Below are positions 45,317-58,139 of a DNA stretch of 64,000 nucleotides, in pieces. The DNA is from Piliocolobus tephrosceles (lineage: Eukaryota; Chordata; Mammalia; Primates; Cercopithecidae). The first letter of the stretch is position 1. Each line of letters opens with the position of its first letter. The position numbers and the translations under genes are program-made. The notes under the pieces are model-generated. The model made no database searches. It saw only the letters and a list, made by a program, of their open reading frames with translations, and was not told the origin of the DNA. The stretch covers positions 106,367,839-106,431,838 of the forward strand of contig NC_045448.1 of NCBI RefSeq assembly GCF_002776525.5, in the 5' to 3' direction.

Positions 45317-46368
45317 CTAACTGATTTAATTAATTGGTTGAATTAATTAATTAAAAGACATATGCAACTGCCTTAAAAACACAAACTCCAACTCTATGCT
45401 ATGAGAAGTTCTCTTTAATATATAAACTAAAGATATTTATCATTAAAAATTATAAACACATACACCACGTAAAACTTAAGAATAAGAAAGCTACAGTGGC
45501 TATATTAATATCAAAGTAAACACCAAAACAATGACTAATTTTCTGAGATAAATACGACATATCAGAATTATTAAAATTTGTCAAGTCCTTAGAACAACAT
45601 AACAATCCTAAATGTGTATGCATTTGGAACTTCAAAATACATAAACAAAACTTACAGAACTAAGGGAGAAATGAACAAATCCAGTAGACAAAAAAGGACT
45701 AAATATATATAATTTTTCTCCCAAGACTTTCAACCATCTTGATCTAATTAACATTTATAAATACTACCTAACAACTGTGGAATGCACACTCTTTTCAAGT
45801 GCACATGCAATGATTGCCAAGATAGATTCTGCCCATAAACAAATCTTAGTAAATTTCAAAAGATTAAAATCCTACAGACTATATTCTCTGACCTCAATGT
45901 AATTAAATTAGAAATCCAACAAAAACAAGTACTTTTTAAAGTCTTAAAATAACTGGAAATTAAACAACACATTTTTAAAAGTATATTCAAGAAAAAAAAT
46001 CACAAGGGAAAAACTTTACAATAATATTAATAGCAAAACACTACTGATTGAGATTTGTGGCATTCATCTAAAACAATGCTTAGAGGAATTCTTATAATTT
46101 TAAATGGTTATACTGGAAAAGAAGAAAGGTTTAAACATAATTACTTAAGTTTATATCTTTAAAAGCAGGAAAAAGGAAGGCAAATCAAGCTCAAAGTAAG
46201 CAGAAAGAAAGAAATAATGATGATTAAATCAGATACCAATGAAATACAAGACAAAGAATTTTGAAAACCAACAAACTAAAAATTTGTTTCCTTGAAAAGA
46301 GTTATTATATACTGCTAACAAGACTTAGCAAGAAAAAAATGAGAGGAAACACAAATTATCAATATCAG

Positions 46369-46870
46369 GAATGAAAGAGGTAACATCACTACAGATCCTA
46401 CAGGCATTAAAAAAGCATCCTAGGCCGGGTGCGGTGGCTCAAGCCTGTAATCCCAGCACTTTGGGAGGCCAAGACGGGCGGATCACGAGGTCAGGAGATC
46501 GAGACCATCCTGGCTAACATGGTGAAACCCCGTCTCTAATAAAAAATACAAAAAACTAGCTGGGCGAGATGGCGGGTGCCTGTAGTCCCAGCTACTTGGG
46601 AGGCTGAGGCCAGAGAATGGCGTAAACCCGGGGGGCGGAGCTTGCAGTGAGCTGAGATCCGGCCACTGCACTCCAGCCCAGGCGACAGAGCTAGACTCCA
46701 TCTCAAAAAAAAAAAAAGAAAGAAAGAAAAAAAGCATCCTATAGGCATTAAAAAAGAATGAAAGAGGTGACATCACTACAGATCCTACAGGCATTAAAAA
46801 AGAATCCTATAGGCATTAAAAAAGAATGAAAGACGTGACATCACTACAGATCCTAGATGCATTAAAAGGC
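46369..46870 (+). repeat. 68-bp tandem triplication interrupted by an Alu
   Basis: Copy 2 is 46756-46823 and copy 3 starts at 46824 (partial). Copy 1 is 46369-46422 plus 46742-46755, which together make exactly 68 bp once the Alu and its target duplicate are removed. Each unit starts GAATGAAAGA and contains ACATCACTACAGATCCTA and two GGCATTAAAAAAG phrases. The Alu therefore landed in copy 1 of an existing array. Confidence 0.93.
46423..46727 (+). mobile_element. AluY-type SINE
   Basis: A full-length Old World monkey-type Alu with A tail ending in a (GAAA) stretch. The target duplication AAAAAAGCATCCTA is at 46409-46422 and 46728-46741. Confidence 0.95.
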
Positions 46871-47300
46871 TATTAAGGGCATATTATGATCAATGCTTTG
46901 CCAACATATTAGAAAATACTGTTGAGGAAAATACTGTTGTTGTGCACATATTAGAAAATGTTGAGGAAATTCCTTGAAAAACACAATTTTCCAAATTGGC
47001 ATTATGAAACAGAATATCTGATTAGTCCTCTGTTTATTAAAGAAATTGAATTTTTATTAATCTTTTCCCACAAAAAAAACTAGGCCCAGATAAATTTCAC
47101 TTGTCAGTTGTATCAAACATTTAAAGAAGAAATATCAATCATGTACAAATACCATCAGACCATAGAGAAGGAGGAACACTTCCAAATCATTTTGAATCCA
47201 GCATAATCTTGATGCTGAAACCTGACAAGGACATTACAAGAAAAGAAAGTTACAGAGCAATATCTCTCATGAACTTAGATGAAAAAATTATTAACAAAAT

Positions 47301-48175
47301 GTAAGAAATTGGTATTTTTGCTAACATTCATGACTGAATTAGGTTTATTTGAAATAAGGGATAAAACTGCTTCTAGTATATTTCCTTATGTGGGAATCCC
47401 ACAGGACCTGACTCTGGGAGACCCTACTCAAAAGATATTTAGATGGCACAAGGCTGCAGCCCATGTGAAAGGACGTATATGTAAAAAGCACAGGCTGAAC
47501 CCTGAAGAACAAGGCCTTGACATTTGAATGGGCCTCCAAATCAATCTACAACAACCACATCCCCTAGGTCTTCCTTAGTACCAGAATGGAACAAAGCTGG
47601 CAAGGAATTGGTAAATAATCTGGTTTAAAAAATGGTATTAATGGTTGCTCAATAAATATTTGTTTAATTAATTGACTAATTCAGAATTACTGAGTAAAAT
47701 CCTAGTAATGGAAATTTCCCTGATTGAAGGAGCATTCCTCAGGCGCAATGTTACTAACATGTTGGACAGGGCAGTTCCTGCTGAATGTGCTGTCTCATAC
47801 ATTGTAAGACACTCAGTACTCTGGGTTCCCAGGCCTTATATTTCAATAGCATCCCATCAATACATCATGCAAAATATATATATATATGTTGTATATACCT
47901 TCACACATTTTCACACTTTCTGTGGTGGGCAGCACTACTGGGAGCTAAGAACCAACATTCTTGTCAATGCATTTAGGAAAAAGCAGACCATAACACAAAG
48001 GCCACAGTAGGAAAACAGTACATTTTCCCTGAAACTTCACACAGCTATTGTTTTAATCAGTGGCCTCCAAAAAGGACTTGCACATCCCAGGAGATGAACA
48101 AGACATTGGCTGGGATATCAGTAAATACAAATAACTTCTATTTATTTTTTATTTTGTCTGTTAAAAAAGAAAGAA
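47301..48175. other. VWA3B intron 2, non-L1 island
   Basis: About 0.9 kb between L1 elements. The only repeat-like phrase is GCTCAATAAATATTTGTTTAA (47648-47668), typical of L2/MIR tails. A (TA)n run lies at 47875-47887. Open frames are short and unrecognised. Confidence 0.4.
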
Positions 48176-51100
48176 CAGAGATGAAGGCAGAGCAAGATGG
48201 CAAAATAGGACTTTCCAGTGATTGCCCCCGACAAAAACATCAATTTAAACAACTGTCTACACACAAAAATACCTTCACAAGAGCTAGGAAAACCAGGTGA
48301 CAGATCACAGTACCTGGTTACAGCACAATATGAGGGTATAAAAGACAGTTTTACCTTACCCGCATCACTCCTACCTGAACCCCAAGAAGCACGATGCAGA
48401 AAAAGAACCATTACCTGGGCAAAAGACAGGGAAGAAAGAATAAGACTTTACCTTGGACCCTAATACAGGGCCTGACACAGTAAAATCCAGCAGCAGGCAG
48501 ATGCACATGGCCCTTGACTGCACGCTGGTACTTGTGGACTAAGCCTCTAGACCTACCCTGGTGCCAAACATGAACCCATAGCTGCTGTGAGATGGATGCA
48601 AGCTCTAGCCCATATCACCACTGGCCGACGACAGTGGCCATGGGCTAAAAATAACCCACAGTGAGAGGCAGGCCTCAGCTGCCATGGGCTTCAGTCATGC
48701 CTCAGTGTGGCACTAGCCTCAGTGGCCATGGACTTTGTGTATGCCCCAACACTGTATCAGCCACAGCAGCTATAAGAATCCAGCCCAGTGCTGCACCAGC
48801 CTTGGTGGCCATAAGATTCCAACCCAGCACTGTTCCAATCATCATGGTGGTTATGGGCTTACGACACCCCCTAGTGCTGCAACATCTGTAGTGGTCAAAT
48901 GCTTAGGGACCACACCAGATGACTTGCCCAGAATCTCTGGACAGGCTTACTAGTGAAGGATATTTCCAGAAAAAGTCAGACCGCAAAGACTGGAATAAGC
49001 ACCTACTTCTTTAATGCAGACATTGATGTACAACCACAAGGATCAAGAACGATCCAGGAAACATGATATCACCAAATGGACATAGTAACATGCTAGTGAC
49101 TGACCCTACAAATATGGAGATGTATGAACAGCCTGACAACATTTTCAAAGTAGCTGTTTTAAGGAAGCTCAATGAACTTCAAGAAAATACAGAGAAACAA
49201 TTCAACAAAATGAGCAAAACCGTAAGTTACCAGAATAAAAAATGTAACAGAGAGATTGGCATGATAATAACAAAACAGTAATCAGGGAGCTGAAAAATAA
49301 CTGAACACAAAGAAAAATGCAATAGAGAGTATCAACAGCTGAATTGAACAAGCAGAAGAAAGAATCTGGAATTTGAAGAGAGGTTAATTTGAAAATATAC
49401 AGAGCAGAAAAAATAAAAAAGAAGGAAAGGGAATGAAGAAAGCTATGGGACTTATGGGATAGCATCAAAAGAGCAAATGTTCAAGAGGGAGTAGAGAATG
49501 ATAAAGGGGTAGAAAGATTAAAGAAATAATAGCAGTAAACTTTCGAAACCTGGAGAAAGATATAAATATCTGGTTACAGAAAGGTCAAAGGTCTCTAATC
49601 CTCCAACTCAATCCAAATAAGACTACCCCAAAAGATATTATAATCAAACTATCAACTATCAAAGACAGAGAGAAAGCTGAAAGCAGGAAGAAAAAAGAAG
49701 CTAATAACATGCAAAGAAGTTCCAATATGTCCAGCTTCTCAGCAGAAATTTCACAGGCCAGAAGAGAATAGAATCAAATATTCGAAGAGCTCAAGGAGAA
49801 AAAAAAAAAAAACCCTGCCAATCAAGAATTCTGTACTCACCAAAGCTGTCCTTCCCAAATGAAGGAGAGATAAAGACTTTCACAGATAAACAAAAGCCAA
49901 GGGAGTTCATCACTACCAGACCTGCCTTATAAGAAATGCTAAAGGGAATTCTTTAAGCTGAAAGAAAAGGACACTAATAACATCTAAAAGTATAAAACTC
50001 ACTAAGGATACAAATTCAGAATGCTCTAATACTGCAATGGTGGTTTTTAAATTACTTATATCATTAGTAGAAAGGTTAAAGGACAAAACTATTAATAATA
50101 ATAACTAAAATAATTTGTTAAGGGATGTGCAATGGAAAAAGATATAAATCATGATATCAAAAATTCAAAATTGAGGGATAGAGTTAAAGTTTAGAAGGTT
50201 TTTGTGATCAAAGTTAACTTCTTATCAGCTTAAAATAACTTCTTATAACTATAAAATGGTTTTTGTAAGCCTTATGATTGTGGTAATCATAAAGCAAAAA
50301 CCTGTAATAGATACACTAAAAATAAAAAGCAAGTAATTAAAACATACTACTAGAGAAAAATCACTTACAAAGAAAGAGTAAGAAATGAAAACAGGATCCA
50401 CTAAAAAACTAGAAAACAATTAACAAAATGGCAGCAGTAAGTTCTTACTTATCAATAATTACCTTGAATTTACGTTCAAGGATTAAATTTTCAATCAAAA
50501 TACACAGAGTGGCTGTCTAAAAAACAAGATCCACCTATATGCTGCCTACAAAAGATTCACTTAACCTGTAAGGACACAGAGACTGAAAATGACAGGATAG
50601 AAGCAGATATTCCTTATAAATAGAAACCAAAGGAGAACAGGGGTAGCTATGTTTGTATCAGATAAAATAAATTTTAAGTCAAACACTGTAAAAACAGACA
50701 AAGAAGGTTATTATATAATCATAAAGGGGTCAATTCATCAAGAGGGTATAAAAATTTCAAACATATGCATCCAATCTAATTAATAATTAAGAAAATATAA
50801 ATAGATCTGAAGGAAGAGATAGACTGCAATACAATAATAGTACGATAACAGTAGGGGACTTCAGTACTCCCCTTTCACATGGACAGATCGTCCAGAGAGA
50901 AAATCAACCAGAAAACGTTAGATTTAAACTGAACTCTAGACCAAATACACATATACAGAACATTCTACCCAACAGATGCAGAATACACACTCTTCTCAAC
51001 TGCACACATAATATTATATAGGATAGCTCATATGTTAGGTCACAAAACAAGTCTTACCAAATTTGAGAAGACTGAAATCATACCAAGTATCTTTTCAGAC

Positions 51101-51233
51101 CACAATGGTATAAAACTGGAAATCAGCACCAGGAGGAACTTCGGAAAATTAACAAATACACTGAAATTAAGCAACATGTACCTGAACAACCAATGGGTCT
51201 GTGAATAAATTAAAAGGTAAATTAAAATATTTC

Positions 51234-52095
51234 ATGGGCAAATGACATGAATAGACATTTCCAAAAGAAGATATACAAATGGCCAACAAACATATGAAAA
51301 AATGCTCAACATCACTAATCATTGGGGAAATGTAAATTAAAATCAGGATGATACACCACCTTACCCCAGCCAGAATGGCCATTAATAGGAAGCCAAAAAA
51401 CAATAGATGTTGGCATGGATGTGGTTAAAGAAAGAAAAAAAGAATGCTTATATATAGGAATGTAAATTAGTACAACCTCTATGGAAAACAGTATGGAGGT
51501 TTCTTAAAGAACTAAATGTAGACATATCATTTTATCCAGCAATCCTACTACTGAATTACTGAGTATCTACTGAAAGGAAAATAAGTCATTATCTTAAAAG
51601 GACAACTGCATATGTATGTTTCTCACAGCATAATTCACAATTGCAAAGATATACAGCCAATCTAAGTGCCCATCAACCAATGAGTGGATAATGTGGTAGA
51701 AGAAAATGTGGTATATATACACCAGGGAATATTACTCAGGCATATAAAAGAATGAAATAATGTATATTGCAGCAACTTAGATGGAGCTGCAGGTCATTAT
51801 TCTAAGTGAAGCAACTCAGGAATGGAAAACCAAATACCATATGTTGTACTTATAAGTGAGATCTAAGCTATGGGTATACAAAGGTATACAAAGACAGTGG
51901 TATAATGGCATTTGGAGACTCAGAAGTGGGGACGATGGGGTAAGGAATAAAAAACTAAATATTGGGTCCAATGTGCACTGTTTGGGTTACAGGTGCACTG
52001 AAATCTCAGAATTCACCACTACACAATTCATCCATATAACCAAAAGCCACTTGAACTCCAAAATCTATTGAAGTAAAAAAGTTTATTAATTTAAT
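51234..52095 (+). mobile_element. 5'-truncated L1 nested in the older L1
   Basis: Late ORF2 and 3' UTR only (GAATAGACATTTCCAAAAGA, AGAATGGCCATTAATAGGAA, TATATACACCAGGGAATATT). The 16-bp target duplication TAAATTAAAATATTTC is perfect at 51218-51233 and 52096-52111. The host L1 reading resumes after the second copy. Confidence 0.93.
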
Positions 52096-52661
52096 TAAAT
52101 TAAAATATTTCTTGAGACAAATGAAAATGGAAACACAACATAACAAAACCTATGGGTACAGCAAAAGCAGTCTAAGAGGAAAGCTTATAGCAATAAACAC
52201 CTACCTTGAAAAATATATATCTCAAATAAACAACCTAATGTTGCACCTCAAGGAAGCAGAAATACAAAACCAAACAACTTAAACAAGCAGAAGGAAGAAA
52301 ATAATAGAGAGCACAGCAGAAATAGAGAATACAAATACATAAAAACATCAGTAAAACAAAGAGCTAGTCTCTTGAAAAGATAAACAAAATAGACAAACCT
52401 AGAGCTACACTAAGAAAAAAAGAGTGAAGACTCAAATAAAATCAGAGGTAAAAAAGGAAAAATTACAACTGATGCCACAGAAATACAAAGGATTGTAAGA
52501 GACTACTGTGAACCATTATACATGAGCAAATTAGTTAACGTAAAAGAAATGAATAAATTCCTGGACACATACGTTCTACCAAGATTGAATTATAAAGAAA
52601 TCTAAAATCTTAACAAACCAATAATGAGTAAGGAGATGGAATCAGTAATAAAAAATCTCCT

Positions 52662-52957
52662 GGCTGGGTGCAGTGGCTCACGCCTGTAATCCCAGCACTT
52701 TGGGAGGCCAAGGCAGGTGGATCACCTGAGGTCAAGAGTTTGAGACCAGCCTGGCCAACATGGTGAAACCCCATCTCTACTAAAAATACAAAAATTAGCC
52801 AAGCATGGTGGCACGTGCCTGTAATCCCAGCTACTCTGGAGGGTAAAGCAAAAGAATCACTTGAACCCAGGAGGCAGAGGTTGCAGTGAGCGAAAATCAT
52901 GCCACTGCACTCCAGCCTGGGCAACAGAGTGAGACTCCATCTCAAAAAAAAAAAAAA
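52662..52957 (+). mobile_element. AluS-type SINE
   Basis: Full-length Alu (GGCTGGGTGCAGTGGCTCACG, GGTGGATCACCTGAGGTCAA), older than the AluYs. It interrupts the old L1 ORF2 between AAAAAATCTCC and CTTCCAACAAAG. Confidence 0.94.
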
Positions 52958-55213
52958 ACTTCCAACAAAGAAAAGCCCACAACTGAATGGCTTCACTGCT
53001 GAATTCTACCAAACATTTAAAGAAGAACTAATATCAATTCTTCTCAAACTTTTCCCAAAAAATTGAGGAGGAGAGAGTATTTCCAAATCCAGTCACTGAG
53101 GCAGCATTACCCTGATGCCAAAACCATGCAAGGTCATAACGAAAGAGTAAAACTTACGGACCAATACCCCGATGAACATAGATGCAAAAATGCTCAGCAG
53201 AATATCAGCAAACCAAATTTAATAGCACATTAAAAAGATCATTCACTATTATCAAGTGGGATTCATCCCAGAAATGCAAGGATGGTTCAACATATGCGAA
53301 TCAGTAAATGTGATACATCATATTAACAGAATGAAGGACAAAAAAACTATATAATCATTTCAATAGATGCAGAATGAGCATTTGACAAAACTCAATATCT
53401 CTTCATAATAAAAACGCTCAACAAATTATGTATAGAAGAAATGTGCCTCAACACAGTAAAGGCCATATATGACAAATCCACAGCTAACATACTGAATGGC
53501 GGGAAAATTGAAAGGTTTTCCTCTAACATCTGGAAGAAGAAAAGGATGCCCACTTTCACCACTTTTATTCACCACAGTACTAGAAGTTATAGCCAAGGCA
53601 ATCAGGCAACAGAAAGAAATTAAAAGCATCTAAATTGGAAAGAAAGACGTTAAATTGTCCCTATTTGCAAATGACACAGTCTTATACAGAGAAAACCCTA
53701 AAGACTCCACTAAAAGTTAGAATTAATTAACAAATTCAGTAAAGTTGCAGACTACAAAATTAACAACAAAAATCAGCAGTTATATACATACTAACAGCAA
53801 ACTATCCAAAAAAGACAAAAAGGAAACCATTCCATCTACAATAGCTACCAAAAACAAATAAATAAAGTACTCAGGAATAAATTTAACTAAGGAGGTGGAC
53901 TATATCTACAAGGAAAACTATAAACATAGATTAAAGAAATTGAAAAAGACACAAATTTAAGGATATTCCATGTTCATGGATTGGAAAGATGAACACTGTT
54001 AAAAATGTTCACACTACCCAAAGTGCTGTATGGATTTAGTGTAACCCCTATCAAAATACCAATGACATTCTTCACAGAAGTAGAAAAAACAATCCTTAAA
54101 TTTGTATAGAACCACAAAGAAAGCCAGAATACCCAAAGCAATCTTGAGCAAAAAGAACAAACCTGGAGGCATCACACTACCTGGCTTAAAAATATACTAC
54201 AAAACTATAGTAATCAAAACAGCATGATACTGACATAAAAAAAGACACATAGATCAATGGAATAGAATAGAGAGCCAAAAAATAAATCCACATATGTACA
54301 GTTAATCAATTTTTGACAAGGGTGTCAAGAACACACAATGGGAAAAGGACAATGTCTTCAATAAAAGGTATTGAGAAATCTGTATAGCCACAGGCAGAAT
54401 AATAAAATTAGACCCTTATCACCACCAAATACAAAAATCAACTCAAAATGAATTACAGCCTTAATTGTAGGACCTGAAAATATGAAACTACTGGAAGAAA
54501 AAGGGAAAAGATCCATGACACACTGATCTGAGCAATGATTTTTTGGATATAACCTCAAAAGCACAGGCAACAAAAGCAAAAACAAACAAATGAGATTACA
54601 TCAAACTAAAAAGTTTCTCTAAAGCAAAGGAAAAAAAATCAACAGAGTAAAGAGACAACCTACAGAATGGGGGGAAATATTTGCAAACTATACATCTGAA
54701 AAGGGGTTAATATCCAAAATATTAAAGGAGCTTAAATATTAAAACAAAACCTGGTTTTTAAATGGGCAAAAGTCCTGAATAGACATTTCTCAAAAGAAAA
54801 CATACAAATAGACAACAGGTATATGAAAAAATGCTCAATATTACTAATTATCAGGGAAATGCAAATCAAAACCACAATGAGCTATCATTTCACTCCTGTC
54901 AGAATGGCTAATATCAAAAAATAAGTGTTGGCAAGGATATGGAGAAAAGGATACCCATATATGCTGTTGATGGGAATGTAAATTAGTATAGCTATTATGG
55001 AAAGCAGTATGGAGTTTCCTCAAACCACTAAAAATAGAACTACTATATGATCCAGCAATCCTACTACTGGATATATATCCAAAGGAAATAAAATCAGTAA
55101 ATCAAAGAGATATCTGCACTCTCTGGTTCAGTGCAGCACTATTCACAACAGTCAAAATACGAGATCAACCTAAGTATCCATCAATAGATGACTGGATAAA
55201 GAAAATATAGTGA

Positions 55214-55510
55214 GGCCGGGTGCGGTGGCTCAAGCCTGTAATCCCAGCACTTTGGGAGGCCGAGACGGGCGGATCACGAGGTCAGGAGATCGAGATCATC
55301 CTGGCTAACACGGTGAAACCCGTCTCTACTAAAAAATACAAAAAACTAGCCGGGCGAGGTCGTGGGCACCTGTAGTTCCAGCTACTCGGGAGGCTGAGGC
55401 AGGAGAATGGCGTAAACCCGGGAGGCGGAGCTTGCAGTGAGCTGAGATCCGGCCACTGCACTCCAGCCTGGGTGACAGAGTGAGACTCCGTCTCAAAAAA
55501 AAAAAAAAAC
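55214..55510 (+). mobile_element. AluY-type SINE
   Basis: Full-length Alu with Old World monkey diagnostic bases. The flanks AAAATATAGTG and AAAACATAGTG form an 11-bp target duplication with one change. Confidence 0.94.
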
Positions 55511-56034
55511 AAAAAAACATAGTGTATATACACAATTAAATACTATTCAGCCATAAAAAGGAAAGAAATCCTGTCATTTGCTACATGAATGAACCTCAAG
55601 GGCATTATGTTAAACAAAATAACCAAGGCACAGAAAGACAAATACCACATAACCTCACTCATGTGGAATTGCAAAAAATTTATCTCATAGAAGTAGTGAG
55701 TAGAATGATGCTTATCAGAGGCTGGGGTGGTTGTGGCGGTGTGAATCAGGAAGATGTTAGTCAAAGGATATATACCATTACAATTAGGACATCTAGCCAA
55801 GAGATCTACTGTACAGTATGGTGATCATAGTTAATGATGATGGATTGCATTCTTGAAAAACACAGAAAGAGTGGGTAAGTGTTCTCACCACAAAAAAAGA
55901 CTATATGAGGCAATGCATTTGTTAATTAGCTAGATACAGCCATTCATGATGTATATATTCTTCAAAACATCGTGTTGTACATGATAAATACATACAGTTT
56001 TATCTGTCAATTTAAAAAGTAAAAAAAAAAAAAG

Positions 56035-56246
56035 GATGAAATTAAGCATTCTTTAAAACATGGATTGGCAATCGTACGTCTACTTAATACACATGTATTA
56101 GGGGCACACATGCAAGCATTTTCTACTAATACGGATATAAGATCAAAGCAAGTTCAGAGACCTGTGGTTTTTGAGGGGCCTTGAGAGCTAATGCAGCCAC
56201 CTCAAAGGCTAAATGCCAGCATGCTGATTGTTTGTGAGTACTGTAC
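56035..56246. other. VWA3B intron 2, right end
   Basis: Short unique stretch between the old L1 tail and the exon 2 donor. It includes the donor-proximal region of the intron. Confidence 0.4.
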
Positions 56247-56474
56247 CTTCACAGTGTGGGAATCCGATCTGTGACAAAATCTGTTTCAAGGTCAATTTGT
56301 TGGTCTTAAGCCCATGCAGTTGAAGCCATCTCTCAGATGAAATGAGACTCTGCTCAGCCAAGTCTGTTTTGGTGTTACTCCATCCCTCTTGCCTCTGCAG
56401 CTGCTGCTCAGAGATGGTAGAGGATGAGCCTGATTTCTCCATCTCTGAATCAAGATCTAAATCACAGCAAACTC
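56247..56474 (-). CDS. VWA3B: VWA3B exon 2 with start codon (coding 56247-56442, residues 1-65)
   Basis: The exon follows acceptor TTGCCCTTACAG and ends at GAAG|GTACAG. The 32 bases at 56443-56474 are 5' UTR. The start codon is at 56442-56440. The protein begins MEKSGSSSTISEQQLQRQEG, followed by TDLAEQSLISSERWLQLHGL and TNKLTLKQILSQIGFPHCE. The WLQLHGLKTNKLTLKQILS segment is a short helical unit that recurs twice more in the human protein, at the starts of later modules, so it may be a linker or docking motif. An upstream ATG in this frame (56532) lies in the intron and is not used. The frame leaves one base for exon 3. Confidence 0.95.
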
Positions 56475-56823
56475 CTGTAAGGGCAATTGTAAACTCAGAC
56501 TTCCTGAAAACGTGGAAATAATCTAATGCCAACAGGGGATTGGCTTAACGTAGATTATAGTACACTCATGAAGTGGAATGCTATTTATCAATTAAAATTA
56601 TACATGTACATTTGGTGGAAAAGAGGATAGTCACATGAATTGCTAAGAGGTATCCATAAAGTTCAATATTCAAATGTATATATATACACAAAAACACCTA
56701 GAAAGATATACCGTAACAGGTTTAGAGTAGTTTTCTTTGTGTGGTGGTAGTATGTGTGGTTTTTGCCTTTTCTATATTGTTGAAATTTTTGCATTATTTG
56801 AATATTTCTAAAATGGGGTTTAC
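56475..56823. other. VWA3B intron 1, left end
   Basis: AT-rich intronic sequence adjoining the exon 2 acceptor. No element was recognised. Confidence 0.45.
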
Positions 56824-57118
56824 TTTTTTTTTTTTTTTGAGAAGGAGTCTCACTCTGTTGCCCAGGCTGGAGTGCAGTAGCACAATCTAGGCTGACTGCA
56901 ACCTCCCCCTCCCAGGTTCAAGCAATTGCCCTGCCTCAGCCTCCTGAGTAGCTGAGATTACAGGCGCACGCCACCATGCCCAGCTAATTTTTGTATTTTT
57001 AGTAGAAATGGGGTTTCACCATGTTGGTCAGGCTGGTCTCGAATTCCTGACCTTGTGATCCGCCTGCCTTGGCCTCCCAAAGTGTTGGGATTACAGGCGT
57101 GAGCCACTGAGCCCAGCC
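56824..57118 (-). mobile_element. AluS-type SINE, first of a minus-strand pair
   Basis: A full-length Alu reading on the minus strand from GGCTGGGCTCAGTGGC. Its T-run starts at 56824. It is preceded by GGGTTTAC and followed by GGAATTTAC, near-copies of the target. Confidence 0.94.
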
Positions 57119-57128
57119 GGAATTTACC

Positions 57129-57431
57129 TTTTTTTTTTTTTTTTTTTTGAGACAGAGTCTCGCTCTGTCGCCCAGGCTGGAGGGCAGTGGCCAGATCTCA
57201 GCTCACTGCAAGCTCCGCCTCCCAGGTTCACGCCATTCTCCTGCCTCAGCCTGCTGAGTAGCTGGGACTACAGGTGCCCACCACCTCGCCCGGCTGGTTT
57301 TTTGTATTTTTTAGTAGAGACGGGGTTTCACCGTATCAGCCAGGATGGTCTCGATCTTCTGACCTCATAATCCGCCCGTCTCAGCCTCCCAAAGTGCCGG
57401 GATTACAAGCTTGGGCCACCGTGCCCTGTCC
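57129..57431 (-). mobile_element. AluY-type SINE, second of the minus-strand pair
   Basis: A full-length minus-strand Alu with GGACAGGGCACGGTGGCCCA start and a 20-base T run (57129-57148). A third copy of the target, AGAATTTAC (57432-57440), follows. The younger element therefore inserted next to the older one at the same site. Confidence 0.94.
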
Positions 57432-57440
57432 AGAATTTAC

Positions 57441-58139
57441 TTTTATAATCAGAAAACTGCAAAGCTCTTCCATTTTGGAAAAAAAAAAATACCAGCCCCA
57501 GAACCTTCACTACACATCTGTATTCCAATTATAATCACACCTGACATTTTGCTCCCAATGAGGATGAGAAGGATAAAACCCTGACAGGTTTTTTACCTGT
57601 TGAACAGGTGTAGTGGCTAATTGGGAGCTGGTGGCGGTTGGGACCCAGACCACAGCTCAGCCCAGCTGGAATACATATATCCACTTTCTGAATGTTTTAT
57701 TGTCTGGGGCTTTGCTCTACAGTTGGACTTAAGCATTCTGGCCCATGTAGCCATCTGTTCTGGCATCAACTGAACCCAAGGCCATACGCAACATATTAAA
57801 CTTACCTCGACCTGCCTAAATATAGCTAGTGTAGGCAAGAGGAAAGGATGGAGCCAAACTATAAGGCAGTCTTAACCCGCTCACCACAACGGGGCAGGGC
57901 CTGGTGACCTGGAGGAAGTGTAGAAAGTTCTGCTCACTTCTGTATCCAGAATTCGCAATGCTTGTAAACTGATACCCTGAATTGTAAAACTTTTTAACAA
58001 TGAAAATATGTTCTTTCCCTATTTCTAAAACTTTAACTGTATTTCCGAAAAGTTTCACTGTCATGACATGGAAATTCAGTCAAACACAAAAATTAGTTGG
58101 ACCAAGTCAGGGAGGCTTCATAAAAAGAAGTGAGAAGTA
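57441..58139. other. VWA3B intron 1, unique sequence
   Basis: Nothing was recognised. Confidence 0.4.

Larger units (their letters stand above)
44300..47300 (+). mobile_element. Old L1 fragment (ORF1 end and ORF2), split by an LTR and an Alu
   Basis: CTCCACTATAAGAAATGCTT (44347-44366) marks the end of ORF1. ORF2 endonuclease phrases follow to 44890 and resume after the MaLR LTR at 45317, up to RT-like phrases at 47220-47300 (CTGACAAGGACATTACAAG). The 3' end is absent. It carries a 68-bp tandem triplication at 46369-46870. Confidence 0.8.
48176..56034 (+). mobile_element. Old near-full-length L1 with three nested insertions
   Basis: The 5' start is visible as GGCAGAGCAAGATGGCAAAATAG (48186-48208). 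ORF1 sequence lies at about 49060-49970 (CATCACTACCAGACCTGCCT near its end). The ORF2 endonuclease starts near 50440 (TTATCAATAATTACCTTGAA), RT follows after 52112, and the 3' UTR ends in an A tail at 56020-56034. Removing the nested L1 (862 bp plus duplicate) and two Alus (about 300 bp each) leaves roughly 6.4 kb, about one full L1. Both ORFs contain many stops, so it is long inactive. It is antisense to VWA3B. Confidence 0.85.

Noticed and set aside
52610..52996. 128-codon and similar minus-strand frames over Alus
   Set aside because: These are the well-known antisense Alu frames (warning-like proteins with SRDGVSPC or LECSG) and are not genes.
56443..56532. Upstream in-frame ATG extending VWA3B by 30 codons
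   Set aside because: The acceptor at 56475/56474 removes it. It is intronic.
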